Source of the DNA: Halorussus gelatinilyticus
Lineage (GTDB): Archaea > Halobacteriota > Halobacteria > Halobacteriales > Haladaptataceae
Reading direction: 5' to 3'
Assembly: GCF_023238445.1 (NCBI RefSeq)
Contig: NZ_CP096658.1
Span: forward strand, 620,001 to 684,000
Length of the DNA: 64,000 nucleotides
The translations under genes and the position numbers were made by a program. Below the pieces are notes generated by a model. The model did no database searches and had not been told where the DNA came from. It saw nothing but the letters and a program-made list of their open reading frames with translations. Shown piece after piece: positions 1-8,163 of the stretch. Each line of letters begins with the position of its first letter. The stretch's first letter is position 1.

Positions 1-344
1 CCGGTGGTCGTGAACCCGCTCATCGACTCGAACAGCGCGTTGACCGGCTGAGCGACGGTCCCCTGCCCCGCGATGACGTACGGCGCGGCCCCGATTATCG
101 ACACCGCGAGCCACGTCAGCGCGACCATCAGGAACCCCTCGCGTGCCCCGAGGTCCGGGTCGTCGTCCAACCGTTCGAGACCCCACCCGATGCCGACCGC
201 CAGCGCCATCGACGCGACGAACGTCGTCACGCCGTCGCCGTAGAACACCGCCAGCGCGAGCGGAAACGCCATCGCCACCGCCAGCCACTTGACCACGGTG
301 CCGACGAGGCTCACGCTCGCTCGCCAGTCTACGCGTAGGTTCAT
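1..344 (-). CDS. trkH: TrkH-type potassium transporter subunit, N-terminal part (cut by window edge)
   Basis: The reading frame begins with ATG at 344 and runs off the left edge after 114 codons. The visible part is hydrophobic with several membrane helices and ends in the pore motif ESMSGFTTTG, the first selectivity-filter loop of the TrkH/KtrB family. TrkH is the membrane pore of the Trk K+ uptake system and is gated by TrkA. It lies 85 bp downstream of trkA on the same strand, which fits an operon and supports the call. The C-terminal three quarters cannot be seen. K+ uptake is central to the salt-in strategy of haloarchaea. Confidence 0.9.
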   Translation of the reverse strand, partial: MNLRVDWRASVSLVGTVVKWLAVAMAFPLALAVFYGDGVTTFVASMALAVGIGWGLERLDDDPDLGAREGFLMVALTWLAVSIIGAAPYVIAGQGTVAQPVNALFESMSGFTTT

Positions 345-429
345 CGCCGACTCACCCGTCGCCGACCGCTCTCTTCCCGACTCGCTCGTCGCGTCATGGC
401 TACGATTTCGCTCCTGTCATGATTTCCAG

Positions 430-1773
430 TTACAATCGTTCGGAGACCGCTTCGAGCGCGTCTCGACCGACGAACGCGACGACGTGGTCGCCGGGTTCGA
501 TAATCGTGTCCCCGCGCGGCACGACGAACCGCTCGTCGCGCGTGATGGCACCGATGACGAACTCCTCGGGGAGGTCCGCGACCGCCTCGCGGATGGGCCG
601 GCCGACCAGAATCGAGTCGCCGTCCACCTCGACTTCGAGGACCTCGGCCCTGTCGTTCTCGATGAGCGCGACGTTCTCGGTGTGGAGTTCCCGCGTGAAC
701 CGCGTAATCTCTTCGGCGGTCACCTCGCGGGGGTTGACGCCCACGTCCACGCCGACCGTCTCGAAGACGTCGACGTAGTCGCCGCTCTCGACCACCGCGA
801 CGGTCCGGCGCGCGCCCAACTGCTTCGCCAGCACCGAGACCAGCAGGTTCCGCTCGTCGCTGTCGAGGGCCGCGACCACCGCGTCGGCCTCGTTCACGTG
901 TTCGCGCGCGAGGAACTCGGCGTCCGTCGGGTCGTTCTCCATGACGACGGTGTCGGGCAACTCCTCGGCGAGTTGCCGGGCGCGCTCGTGGTCCTGCTCG
1001 ATGAGTCGCGGATGGAGGCCCCGCTCCTCCAAGAGTCGCGCGGTGTGGTAGCCGATATCGCTCCCGCCGATGATGACCAAGTCCTCGTTCCGGGAGAGCG
1101 TCTCCCTCGGCGCGATTTCGCGGGCGAACCCCTGCACGCTCTCGGGGCTTCCGATGACGACCACCTTGTCCGACGCGCGGATGACCGTCTCCCCGCGCGG
1201 TATCTCGACGTCGCCGTCCCGCAGGAGCGCGGCGAACGTCAGCGAGTCGAAGCGGTCGGCCTCCCGGACCGTCTGGTCGGCGACCGGACTCTCCGGGCCG
1301 ACCTCGAACTCCGCCATCTGGACCCGACCGCCGACGAACGGGTCCACGTCGCGGGCCGCGGGGAGACCGATGACCCGAACGATGTCCTCGGCGGTCAGCA
1401 GGTTCGTACAGACCATGAAGTCCACGCCGAAGGCCGTCCTGTCCTCGGCGTGTTGCCACGTTTCGAGGTAATCGACGTTCTTGACCCGCGCGATGGTGAA
1501 CGGGTCGTCCACGGTCTTGGCCGTCCCGCAGGCGACCAGATTCGTCTCGTCGCGGTCCGTACTGGCGATTATCATGTCGGTCCGCTCGACGCCCGCCTCT
1601 TCGAGGGTGTCGAGCGAGGTGCCGTCGCCCTGGATGGCGAGCACGTCGAGCGAGTAGGTCAGCGCGTCCACTCGCTCGCCGTCCATGTCCACGACGACGA
1701 CCTCGTGAGTGTCGGCCAGACTCGCCGCGATAGAGGACCCGACCTCACCTGCCCCGATGATGATGATGTGCAT
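430..1773 (-). CDS. trkA: Trk potassium uptake regulatory subunit TrkA
   Basis: This 447-aa protein has the two-copy TrkA layout RCK_N, RCK_C, RCK_N, RCK_C. The first Rossmann fold starts at residue 2 with GAGEVGS, the NAD-binding glycine loop, followed by an acidic VVDMD strand end. The second starts near residue 218 with GGSDIG, a weaker glycine loop. The C-terminal RCK_C part ends with a typical PGDHVVAF segment. TrkA sits on the cytoplasmic face of TrkH and couples nucleotide binding to K+ flux. trkH follows directly. A TATA-like element lies 26-34 nt upstream of the ATG, so the transcript is probably leaderless. Confidence 0.93.
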   Translation of the reverse strand: MHIIIIGAGEVGSSIAASLADTHEVVVVDMDGERVDALTYSLDVLAIQGDGTSLDTLEEAGVERTDMIIASTDRDETNLVACGTAKTVDDPFTIARVKNVDYLETWQHAEDRTAFGVDFMVCTNLLTAEDIVRVIGLPAARDVDPFVGGRVQMAEFEVGPESPVADQTVREADRFDSLTFAALLRDGDVEIPRGETVIRASDKVVVIGSPESVQGFAREIAPRETLSRNEDLVIIGGSDIGYHTARLLEERGLHPRLIEQDHERARQLAEELPDTVVMENDPTDAEFLAREHVNEADAVVAALDSDERNLLVSVLAKQLGARRTVAVVESGDYVDVFETVGVDVGVNPREVTAEEITRFTRELHTENVALIENDRAEVLEVEVDGDSILVGRPIREAVADLPEEFVIGAITRDERFVVPRGDTIIEPGDHVVAFVGRDALEAVSERL

Positions 1774-1798
1774 CAGTAGCCTCCCTCATTATTGACGG

Positions 1799-1807
1799 TT
1801 TTTATGG
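1799..1807 (-). promoter_or_regulatory. TATA box for trkA
   Basis: Read on the minus strand the element is CCATAAAAA, 26-34 nt before the trkA start. This is the usual place for a haloarchaeal TATA box when transcription starts at or just before the start codon. Confidence 0.6.
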
Positions 1808-1841
1808 GGCGCACCGTATCACTATTTCCGTTCGGCGACGA

Positions 1842-1869
1842 GCGCGGCCCGGCCGCGGCCGGGCCGCGC
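1842..1869. repeat. 28-bp perfect palindrome of G and C only
   Basis: All 14 base pairs match with no central spacer (left half GCGCGGCCCGGCCG). It lies upstream of the trkA TATA box and downstream of the gene ending at 2018. It could form a cruciform or RNA hairpin. No T-run follows on either strand, so it is not a standard terminator. Confidence 0.8.
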
Positions 1870-1945
1870 GGCCGCTGAGAAACAGTCGTGATGTTCCAGA
1901 AACCCACAGACCCATTTTAGAACGGTTCAGGCTTCCACGTCTGTT

Positions 1946-1980
1946 CGGCGCGGTCCGCTCAGCACGAGCGGACCGCGCCG
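1946..1980. repeat. Stem-loop, 15-bp perfect stem with 5-nt loop
   Basis: The left arm is CGGCGCGGTCCGCTC, the loop AGCAC, and the right arm the exact reverse complement. It lies 38 bp beyond the stop codon of the gene ending at 2018 and may mark its transcript end. It belongs with the other GC-rich intergenic hairpins of this window. Confidence 0.8.
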
Positions 1981-2017
1981 AGGTCGCCCGACTCGCGCGC
2001 TCCGCGGCAGATTCGGT

Positions 2018-2818
2018 CTACGAGACGCGCTTGGCGACCGAGGTCGGAAGCCGAAGCGTCTCGCCGTCCACCACGAGATTGTCGTAGTACACGTCCAGCG
2101 TCGCGGGGTTCACCGCGTCGCCGTGGCCGACGCCGACGCGGACGAGGCGCGCCTCCGCGCCGAAGCGCGCGACCGCGTCGCTGAAGTTCCGGCCGTCGTA
2201 GCCCGATTCGAGGTCGGTGTACTCGAACCAGTTACCGCCGGCGAGACGGGCGGCCACGTCGAAGGTCCGCCACGACTCGCTCGGCGGGTCGCTCCCGTCG
2301 TCGCTGGTCAGGTACATCCCGTGTCGCCCGTCGTCGTTCTCGACCACCAGAAACGTCTCGTCGGGCGCGAGGCCGCCGCTCGGGTCGTCCGAGTTGACGT
2401 TGTTCGGACCCTCGTAGTAGTCGTAGCGGAGTTCGCCCAGACTCCCCAGCGTCGGTTCGCCGCTCGGCGCGACTATCGACGCCGCGTAATCGACCGTCGA
2501 GTTCCCGCTCGACGTGACGTGAATCGGGTTCGGATGAGAGCCGTCCTGCACGTCGGTCCCGCTCTCGACCGTCGCGGTGTACGACCCGTCGCCGTTGAGG
2601 TCGAACAGCGTGACCCCCGGCGGAAGCTCCGTGTTCACCTGCTGGAGCGCCTCCCGTTCGATTCGGTCGGCGTTCCGTCGGCTCCGCGCCGCGTCGTTCG
2701 CGCCCGGCGCGTCCGATTCGCCGCGCTCGGCCGCCCCGCTCCCGACGACCGCCCCGCTCCCGACCGCACCCACTGCGGCGGCCATCCATCGGAGGACCGC
2801 CCGTCGCTCCCGGTTCAT
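2018..2818 (-). CDS. Tat-exported protein of unknown function
   Basis: The 266-aa product starts MNRERRAVLRW and continues with an Ala/Gly-rich hydrophobic stretch, a twin-arginine signal. The mature part is acidic and contains DLNGDGSYT near residue 85, resembling a calcium-binding loop. Aromatic-rich beta segments follow and it ends DNLVVDGETLRL, like a jelly-roll or lectin-type sandwich; that fold is only a guess. I chose ATG 2818 over an in-frame ATG at 2839 because a TATA box at 2841-2850 is 23-32 nt from 2818 but touches 2839. It is followed by GC-rich hairpins. No family recognised. Confidence 0.75.
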   Translation of the reverse strand: MNRERRAVLRWMAAAVGAVGSGAVVGSGAAERGESDAPGANDAARSRRNADRIEREALQQVNTELPPGVTLFDLNGDGSYTATVESGTDVQDGSHPNPIHVTSSGNSTVDYAASIVAPSGEPTLGSLGELRYDYYEGPNNVNSDDPSGGLAPDETFLVVENDDGRHGMYLTSDDGSDPPSESWRTFDVAARLAGGNWFEYTDLESGYDGRNFSDAVARFGAEARLVRVGVGHGDAVNPATLDVYYDNLVVDGETLRLPTSVAKRVS

Positions 2819-2840
2819 GCCGTTCGACACGACTCCCATC

Positions 2841-2850
2841 CGTTTATGTC
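2841..2850 (-). promoter_or_regulatory. TATA box that decides the start of the exported protein gene
   Basis: On the minus strand it reads GACATAAACG, 23-32 nt before ATG 2818. It overlaps the region just before the alternative start at 2839, which makes that longer start unlikely. Confidence 0.55.
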
Positions 2851-2903
2851 TACTTCCCGATTCTCCCGTCGGTCCGACGACGAGGAGCGACTCCGAGTCA
2901 CGG

Positions 2904-3581
2904 TCAGTCGCCGCCGATGCGGAGGGTCACTTCGAGCGGCCCGTCCGACCGGTCGAACGCCAGCGACCCCGAGTACCGGAAGTCGTCGCGCGCCTCGCCG
3001 CCGACCGCGCCCCGGACCGTGTTGCCGTCGATGTCGTCGCCGTCGTCCGCGAGGTCGCCCTTCTCGACGCGACCGCTCACGCGGAACTTGTACTCGACCG
3101 ACTCGCCTCTCGCCCGAATCGTGACGGTGTTCGGGAGGTCGCGCTCGTCTTCCGTCGTGTCCTCGAAGAGGTCGCCGTCCACGTACACCTTCCCCGGCCC
3201 GTCGAGTTGCAGGTCGGTCGGGTCGCCGGTGAACAGCCAACTGTCGCACCGCCCGTCGCCGACCGCGCCGCGCGCGGTGTTCTCGTCCACGAGGTCGTCC
3301 CCGGCGTCGCTCTCGTAGGTCCCGCCGCGCTTCACCCGCCCGCTGACGCTGACCTCGTAGGAGAAGGTCGCCTCGCCCGCCGCACAGAAGGTAATCTCGC
3401 GCCACCCGGTCGCGCCCGCGGTCCCGGCGACCCCGGCACCCGCGAGGCCCGCGGCCGCGGTCCCCTTCAGGAGCGTCCGTCGGTCGAGGCTCCCGGTCGG
3501 TGTCGCGCGTCGGTCGTCGGTCCCGTGAGTCTTCCCGCCCGCCTCGGGCGTCGGTTCCTCGCCGGTCGATAGGTTGGTCAT
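2904..3581 (-). CDS. Tat-exported protein with two copies of a beta-rich domain
   Basis: From ATG 3581 the product is 225 aa. Residues near 31-57 hold LDRRTLLKGTAAAG, a clear Tat signal after an unusually long polar N-region. The mature protein is an internal duplication. One copy runs through VSGRVKRG, then ENTARGAVG, then TDLQLDGPGKVYVDG. The second runs through VSGRVEKG, then GNTVRGAVG, then a similar closing strand. The repeated NTxRGAVG motif suggests a shared structural turn or ligand site. A longer start at 3626 is possible but would push the Tat motif further in. Function unknown; the neighbour at 2018 is also exported. Confidence 0.75.
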   Translation of the reverse strand: MTNLSTGEEPTPEAGGKTHGTDDRRATPTGSLDRRTLLKGTAAAGLAGAGVAGTAGATGWREITFCAAGEATFSYEVSVSGRVKRGGTYESDAGDDLVDENTARGAVGDGRCDSWLFTGDPTDLQLDGPGKVYVDGDLFEDTTEDERDLPNTVTIRARGESVEYKFRVSGRVEKGDLADDGDDIDGNTVRGAVGGEARDDFRYSGSLAFDRSDGPLEVTLRIGGD

Positions 3582-3843
3582 TGCTCGCACACCCCAGTTC
3601 GACTGCTGGACCGCGAACGGTATCAATCCGGACGCTCCTCAAGTCGGATTCGGTCGCCTTGGGGGCGAGTTAACGCAGATTCATCGAGATTCGCGCGCGA
3701 AACCCGAGGTTTCCGAAATCAACTCCGGATGGACCCCGCGACACGCCCGGTTTCTCCGCACGTCAGTGCCTCCCTCGCGTGTCGGACGCGGTAGGTGCGG
3801 CGGGTGCGAGGGGTGCGGCGCACCGACGCCGCGCCCGCCGCGC

Positions 3844-4656
3844 TCAGGTCCCGTCGAACGAGAGCGGCTCTGCGGCCTCCCAGCGCGGCGCGAACGTCTC
3901 GCGGACGCCCGCCGCGAACTCGGGGTCCTTCATGTCTATCATGGCGAACGCCTCGCCCGGATTCAGGGGGTTGGCCACCTCGATGCAGACCTCCACGTCG
4001 TCGATGAGGTTGAAGGTGCCCTGCAGGTCCTCGGCGGTCCGGACCTTGAACTGCGGGTGGTCGGCGAACGTCTCGGTGTAGCGCCGGCCGACGCTCGGGG
4101 GGAGCGTCTCCACCAGACCGGGCGTCATCAGGAGCGAGATTTCGACGCCGCGGTCGAGCGCAGATTCGAGGTGCTGGGAGACGAGTTCGCCCACGTCGCC
4201 GATGTCGAACTGCGCGGAGGAGTCGCCCGCGACCATGACTATCTGGTCGTCGGCCGCGTCGAGGCGTTCGACCAGCAGGTCCGTGGACTCCTCGGGACCG
4301 ACGGCCGCGGTCCAGAACCCCTCCTCGACCGGTTCGCCCGCGTCGAGTTCCTCGGTCAACTCCTCGACGATGGCCTCGTACTGCTCGGCCTGCTCCTCTA
4401 ACTCGTCGAGTTTGTCGTCGAGCAGACGGTTCAGCGCGGTCTCGGGTTCGACTGCGACGTACTTCTTGGGCCGACTCGCGCTCTGGGAGCGCGCGAGATT
4501 GTGGGTCTCCAGACTGCTCAGCACGTCGTAGATGCGGCCCATCGGTACCTCGCTCGCGCGCGACAACTCTTTCGCGGTGGTCGGTCCGGCGTCCAACAGC
4601 GCCCGGTACGCTCGCGCCTCGTACTCCGAGAGGCCGAGGTCTCGTAGACTCGCCAT
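3844..4656 (-). CDS. TrmB-family transcriptional regulator
   Basis: The 270-aa protein begins with a winged helix at residues 5-70 (GLSEYEARAYRALL, then TTAKELSRASEVPMGRIYDVL), the TrmB signature in which the recognition helix follows SEVP. A coiled-coil linker at about 80-105 precedes a C-terminal domain of about 160 aa like the TrmB effector domain. TrmB proteins in archaea control sugar uptake and central carbon genes. No transporter or sugar gene lies beside it, so its regulon is not shown by context. A minus-strand TATA box at 4678-4686 fits a leaderless transcript. Confidence 0.88.
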   Translation of the reverse strand: MASLRDLGLSEYEARAYRALLDAGPTTAKELSRASEVPMGRIYDVLSSLETHNLARSQSASRPKKYVAVEPETALNRLLDDKLDELEEQAEQYEAIVEELTEELDAGEPVEEGFWTAAVGPEESTDLLVERLDAADDQIVMVAGDSSAQFDIGDVGELVSQHLESALDRGVEISLLMTPGLVETLPPSVGRRYTETFADHPQFKVRTAEDLQGTFNLIDDVEVCIEVANPLNPGEAFAMIDMKDPEFAAGVRETFAPRWEAAEPLSFDGT

Positions 4657-4677
4657 GTAGGGGGCAGACGCTCACCG

Positions 4678-4686
4678 CCTATAAAC
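4678..4686 (-). promoter_or_regulatory. TATA box for the TrmB-like regulator
   Basis: The minus strand reads GTTTATAGG, 22-30 nt before ATG 4656. Confidence 0.6.
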
Positions 4687-4783
4687 TCTCGGACTGTTGC
4701 AAGTTGAAACGGAGGGACGACGAAAATCACTCGGTCGCCCGACCGTCACCCGGTCGGCGGAATGCCACTCGGTCGCTGGAACT

Positions 4784-4996
4784 TCACTCGGGTCGGTCGC
4801 CGTTCAAGTCCGGGTCGAACAGGTCTTCGATGTTGCAGTCGAAGTAGTCGGCCAACTTGAACGCGAGTTCGATGGAGGGGTCGTATCGCTCGCGCTCGAT
4901 GGCGTTTATCGTCTGGCGCGTCACCCCGACCGCCGCCGCGAGGTCGGCCTGACTGATGCCTTCGGCGTCCCGACGGTCTCGAATCGTGTTCTTCAT
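4784..4996 (-). CDS. Small XRE/Cro-type HTH regulator
   Basis: The 70-aa protein is a single helix-turn-helix domain: ISQADLAAAVGVTRQTINAI is the classic Cro/C1 HTH, followed by a short FDCNIEDLF tail typical of YozG-like regulators. Its ATG overlaps the stop of the upstream membrane protein gene (ATGA at 4993-4996), so the two are co-transcribed and translationally coupled. Regulators of this size usually bind short palindromes as dimers. Two perfect palindromes sit just upstream of the operon promoter at 5450-5482, so autoregulation is the natural inference. Confidence 0.9.
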   Translation of the reverse strand: MKNTIRDRRDAEGISQADLAAAVGVTRQTINAIERERYDPSIELAFKLADYFDCNIEDLFDPDLNGDRPE

Positions 4997-5412
4997 GAGC
5001 GATACCTGAGAGCGCCGTAGACGACCGCGAACAGCACGTAGACGACGATGAAGCCGTAGAGGACGGGCCAGACCATGTCGGGGAGCGCGTAGTCGCTGAC
5101 CTGCGGGAGGAGACGGCCCACCGACGCGGTAATCGCCAGTATCGGCGCGAGTATCGTGAGCGTCCACCTGCTCGCTCGCTCTTCGAGCGCCCGGTCGCGC
5201 TCGTCGAACAGCGTCACCGAGGAACCGAACAGGACGGCGAAGAACCCGATGACCGCGACCCAGTAGACGGCTTCGCTGACCAGCGGGTAGCCCAGCACTT
5301 CTCTGAGCAGGAGCGCGACGGCGACGCCTCCGAGGAGGACGCCGTACATCAGGCGACGGTACTTGCGTTGCTTCGAGAGGGGATTCGAGTCGGATGTGGG
5401 GGTCTGTGTCAT
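4993..5412 (-). CDS. DUF2178-like membrane protein paired with HTH regulator
   Basis: The 139-aa protein has four probable membrane helices: about residues 23-40, 46-65, 83-103 and 113-133. The segment FDERDRALEERASRWT between helices two and three is characteristic of DUF2178-type proteins, which in many bacteria and archaea are encoded directly before a small XRE regulator, as here. The role is unknown. Such pairs are often proposed to sense membrane state and hold the regulator. The start at 5412 is supported by GGTTTACACC on the minus strand 19-28 nt upstream and by the double operator just beyond it. Confidence 0.82.
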   Translation of the reverse strand: MTQTPTSDSNPLSKQRKYRRLMYGVLLGGVAVALLLREVLGYPLVSEAVYWVAVIGFFAVLFGSSVTLFDERDRALEERASRWTLTILAPILAITASVGRLLPQVSDYALPDMVWPVLYGFIVVYVLFAVVYGALRYRS

Positions 5413-5449
5413 GGTTTCTGGATGCGCCGCGGTGTAAACCGAGCCTGTC

Positions 5450-5482
5450 GTAAAGTTCTCTTTACAGTAAAGAAGGCTTTAC
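5450..5482 (-). promoter_or_regulatory. Two tandem perfect palindromes, probable operator of the HTH/membrane pair
   Basis: Positions 5450-5465 read GTAAAG TTCT CTTTAC and 5467-5482 read GTAAAG AAGG CTTTAC. Each is a perfect 6+6 inverted repeat with a 4-nt spacer, and the two are separated by one base, giving a 17-bp period. They lie 38-70 nt upstream of ATG 5412, just upstream of its TATA-like sequence. The arms are identical while the spacers differ, which is what a protein-bound site looks like. The only gene reading away from it nearby is the operon 5412-4784. Confidence 0.75.
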
Positions 5483-5568
5483 ACAACCACTTAAACCTGA
5501 CGTTGACCGGAAACATCGACTTCAGTGGCTTCTATCGCCCGAAAATGAGAGAATGGAGGTCGAGACGG

Positions 5569-7326
5569 CTACTCGGTCAGTTCGGCCACGCGCTCGCTCA
5601 GTTCCTCGGGCGTCGTCACCGGGTCCGAACGCTCGCCGTCCACGACGACCACGGCGCTCCCCGCACCGAACTCCTCGCGTACCGCGTCGGCGTCCGGAAC
5701 CACGACCTTCTCGTGGTCGGCGATTCGCATCGCGGCGCGGTGGAGGTCCGACCCGGCCTCGTCGGCGACTTCCACGACGAGGGGGTCCCGGCAGAGTCGC
5801 GCCGCGGCGGTGGCGTAGGACGCGACCTGCACGCCCAAGCGGTCGGCGGCGTCGGCGAACGCCGCTATGGCCTCCTCGGCGACCTCTCGGTAGCGGTCCT
5901 CGCCCGTGAGGAGCGCGAGGTCGGCCAGCGCGTCCGCGAGTTCGGCGTTGTGGTCCAGCGGGCGCAGGGGTCGGTCGAGCAGACCCGGTCCCTCGCGGGG
6001 ACCGTCCACGAACGCGCCGGACGGCGACGAATCGCCGTCCTCGCCGTCCTCGCCGCTCTCGCGCAACGCTTCGAGCGCGTAGTCGGCCACCTCGCGCGCC
6101 GCGTCGAGGTACCGCTCGTCGCCCGTGACCTGCCGGGCGGTCGTGAGCGCGCCGAGCAGGTGGGCGTGGTCGGCGAGCAGTCCGGACTCGCTCTCGTCGC
6201 CGGTCTCGCTGGCGTCGAAGTGTGTGACCTCGCCGTCCTCGACCAGTTCGGTCAGGACGTACTCCAGCGCGCGCTCGGCGTAGTTGCGGGCGCGCTCGTC
6301 GTCGGTGTAGGCGTGGTAGGTGAGCAGCGCGTCGGCCGCCATCGCGTTCCAGTCGGCGAAGGCCGTCGGGTCCACCGCAGGCGGGTCGGCCGCCTCGCGG
6401 TCGCTCGGCGCGAGGTCGTAGTAGCCGGGTTCGTCGGTTTCGTCGGATTCCGCGTCCCCGTCGTCGCCGCCCTCGGGCACGTCCGGCGAGTCGCCGGGGG
6501 CCTGACTCCCCGCGAAGGCGTCGGTGGCGCCGTTCCAGAGGGTCGTGGTCAGGTACTCGATGGCGCGCTCGGCCGGGTCGCGGTACTCGTCGTCGCCGGT
6601 GTAGAGGTAGGCGTTGGCGAACGCCCGGACCAGCGCGGCGTTGGTCGAGAGCAGTTTCTCGTGGTGGACCTCTGTCCAGTCGCGGCTCTCCGCGAACCGG
6701 AAGAAGCCGCCGTCGTAGTCGTCGGCGAGGTGGCGCTCGACCGCGGTGAGGGTGGCCAGCGCCTGCTCGCGCTCGCGCTTCAGCGCGAACTCGATCGTGC
6801 GCGGGAGCGGGAACTTCTCGCTGTCGCCCCACCCGCCCCACTGCTCGTCGAACTTCTCGCCCAACTGCCCGGCGACCAACTGCTCGATTTCGGGCGAGAG
6901 TTCGCCCGCGGGCGGGTCCTCGCGGAGGATCCGCGGGATGCGCGCGGCGTCCTCGCCCTTGTGACTCCAGAGGTCTCGCACGCGCTGGACGACCTGCCGC
7001 ATCCCGTCGACGCCGAGGTAGGTCGCGCCCGTCAGGAGGTCGCCGTCCGGCGTGCAGAAGACGGTCGAGGGGAACCCGCCGACGTTGTACCGCTCGCGGA
7101 CCCGCGGCTGGCGGTCGATGTCCACGCGAACCGGCACGAACGAGTCGTTGACGTTCGCGGCGACCATCGGGTTGCTGTACGCCTCGCGGTCCATCTCGTG
7201 ACACCACGAACACCACGTCGCCGACAGCGAGAGCAGGACCGGTTTGTCCTCGTCGCGGGCCTCCTCGAAGGCGGCCGCGCCCCACTCGCGCCACTCGACT
7301 TTGGTCTCCTCGGCGCTTTCGTTCAT
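5569..7326 (-). CDS. Thioredoxin-fold protein of the YyaL/SSP411 (DUF255) family
   Basis: From ATG 7326 the product is 585 aa. Residues 1-150 form the DUF255 thioredoxin-like domain, with the redox motif ATWCSWCHEM near residue 42 and GGFPSTVF near 98. The rest is an alpha/alpha-barrel region resembling N-acylglucosamine 2-epimerase-type proteins, with many YLTTTLW and ADNAEL-like helices. The family occurs in all domains of life (human SPATA20), but its reaction is not established. An acidic insertion near residues 285-320 rich in D, E and G is a halophilic extra. A longer open frame upstream to 7965 is antisense shadow. Confidence 0.85.
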   Translation of the reverse strand: MNESAEETKVEWREWGAAAFEEARDEDKPVLLSLSATWCSWCHEMDREAYSNPMVAANVNDSFVPVRVDIDRQPRVRERYNVGGFPSTVFCTPDGDLLTGATYLGVDGMRQVVQRVRDLWSHKGEDAARIPRILREDPPAGELSPEIEQLVAGQLGEKFDEQWGGWGDSEKFPLPRTIEFALKREREQALATLTAVERHLADDYDGGFFRFAESRDWTEVHHEKLLSTNAALVRAFANAYLYTGDDEYRDPAERAIEYLTTTLWNGATDAFAGSQAPGDSPDVPEGGDDGDAESDETDEPGYYDLAPSDREAADPPAVDPTAFADWNAMAADALLTYHAYTDDERARNYAERALEYVLTELVEDGEVTHFDASETGDESESGLLADHAHLLGALTTARQVTGDERYLDAAREVADYALEALRESGEDGEDGDSSPSGAFVDGPREGPGLLDRPLRPLDHNAELADALADLALLTGEDRYREVAEEAIAAFADAADRLGVQVASYATAAARLCRDPLVVEVADEAGSDLHRAAMRIADHEKVVVPDADAVREEFGAGSAVVVVDGERSDPVTTPEELSERVAELTE

Positions 7327-7482
7327 GCGTCGGCGTTGGGAGCGGGCCGGGATGGGTCTTGCTATGTCGGCGCTTCGGGGTGGGTTTCGTGATCGGTTTG
7401 GACCGTCTCTTACACGACCTCCCCCGCCGAGCGAATCGCCCCGAGCGAGACGCTTACGGTCCCCCGCCACGAAGACCGACGC

Positions 7483-8043
7483 GTGAAACGGGAGCCGCTC
7501 CTGTTCGGGCTGGCGGCCGTCCTCGCGGGCATCGCCACGCTCGAATTCGTGCTGGCGTTCGTCTACACGCCCGCGCTGTTCGCCATCGCGGTGCCGTTCG
7601 GCGTGGCCGCCTACCTCGTCTGGTACCACGCGAGCGGTCGGCTCCACGAGCGCGTCGTAAGCGGTCGCGCCGGGAGCTACCGCCGCGCCGACCCGGAGAC
7701 CGGCGGGTTCGGTGCCGGGCCGCGCGATTCGTTCACGGGTCGCCGTGGCTTCGACGCCGACGGCGGATTCGACGGCCGTGAGGCCCGCGACCGACGCGCT
7801 CGCGGTGCTGCGGGCGGGCGGGGCGGACGGGGCAGACGGCGCGCCCAGACGGTCGGCGACACCGGACCGACGCCCGCGGAGGCCTATCGCGTCCTCGGAC
7901 TCGACGGGGACGCCGACGCCGACGACGTGCGGCAGGCCTACCGCCAGAAGGTCAAGTCGGTCCACCCCGACCGCGAGTCCGGCGACGAAGAGCAGTTCAA
8001 GCGCGTGAAAGAGGCCTACGAAGTCCTGAACGACCGGAACTGA
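7483..8043 (+). CDS. Membrane-anchored J-domain protein
   Basis: The gene starts with GTG at 7483 and encodes 186 aa. Two membrane helices occupy about residues 5-26 and 29-46 (LLFGLAAVLAG and FAIAVPFGVAAYLVW). A Gly/Arg/Asp-rich linker follows, and a C-terminal J-domain starts near residue 125 with AYRVLGL and carries the HPD tripeptide near residue 165 (SVHPDRES). The J-domain would recruit DnaK to the membrane. The C-terminal position of the J-domain and lack of Gly/Phe and zinc-finger regions make it a type III J-protein, not DnaJ. Client unknown. Confidence 0.87.
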   Translation: MKREPLLFGLAAVLAGIATLEFVLAFVYTPALFAIAVPFGVAAYLVWYHASGRLHERVVSGRAGSYRRADPETGGFGAGPRDSFTGRRGFDADGGFDGREARDRRARGAAGGRGGRGRRRAQTVGDTGPTPAEAYRVLGLDGDADADDVRQAYRQKVKSVHPDRESGDEEQFKRVKEAYEVLNDRN

Positions 8044-8113
8044 GTCTCTCGGTCCGGAATCGGCCCCTTCTCCACTCGAAACCCCGCGACGGAATCGGCA
8101 CGGCGTTCACCAG

Positions 8114-8127
8114 TCGGATTTATTACG
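8114..8127 (+). promoter_or_regulatory. BRE/TATA element of the PGF-CTERM protein gene
   Basis: The sequence TCGGATTTATTACG ends 36 nt before ATG 8164. The identical 14-mer recurs at 42464-42477 before carB, which supports a shared core promoter element. Transcription would start about 14 nt before the ATG. Confidence 0.65.
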
Positions 8128-8163
8128 GATGGGTCACAACACGTCGCTAACTTTCGCTCCGCC

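Noticed and set aside
3582-3843. Spacer between the duplicated Tat protein and the TrmB-like gene
   Set aside because: Short open frames exist but have no promoter or protein-like composition; nothing is called.
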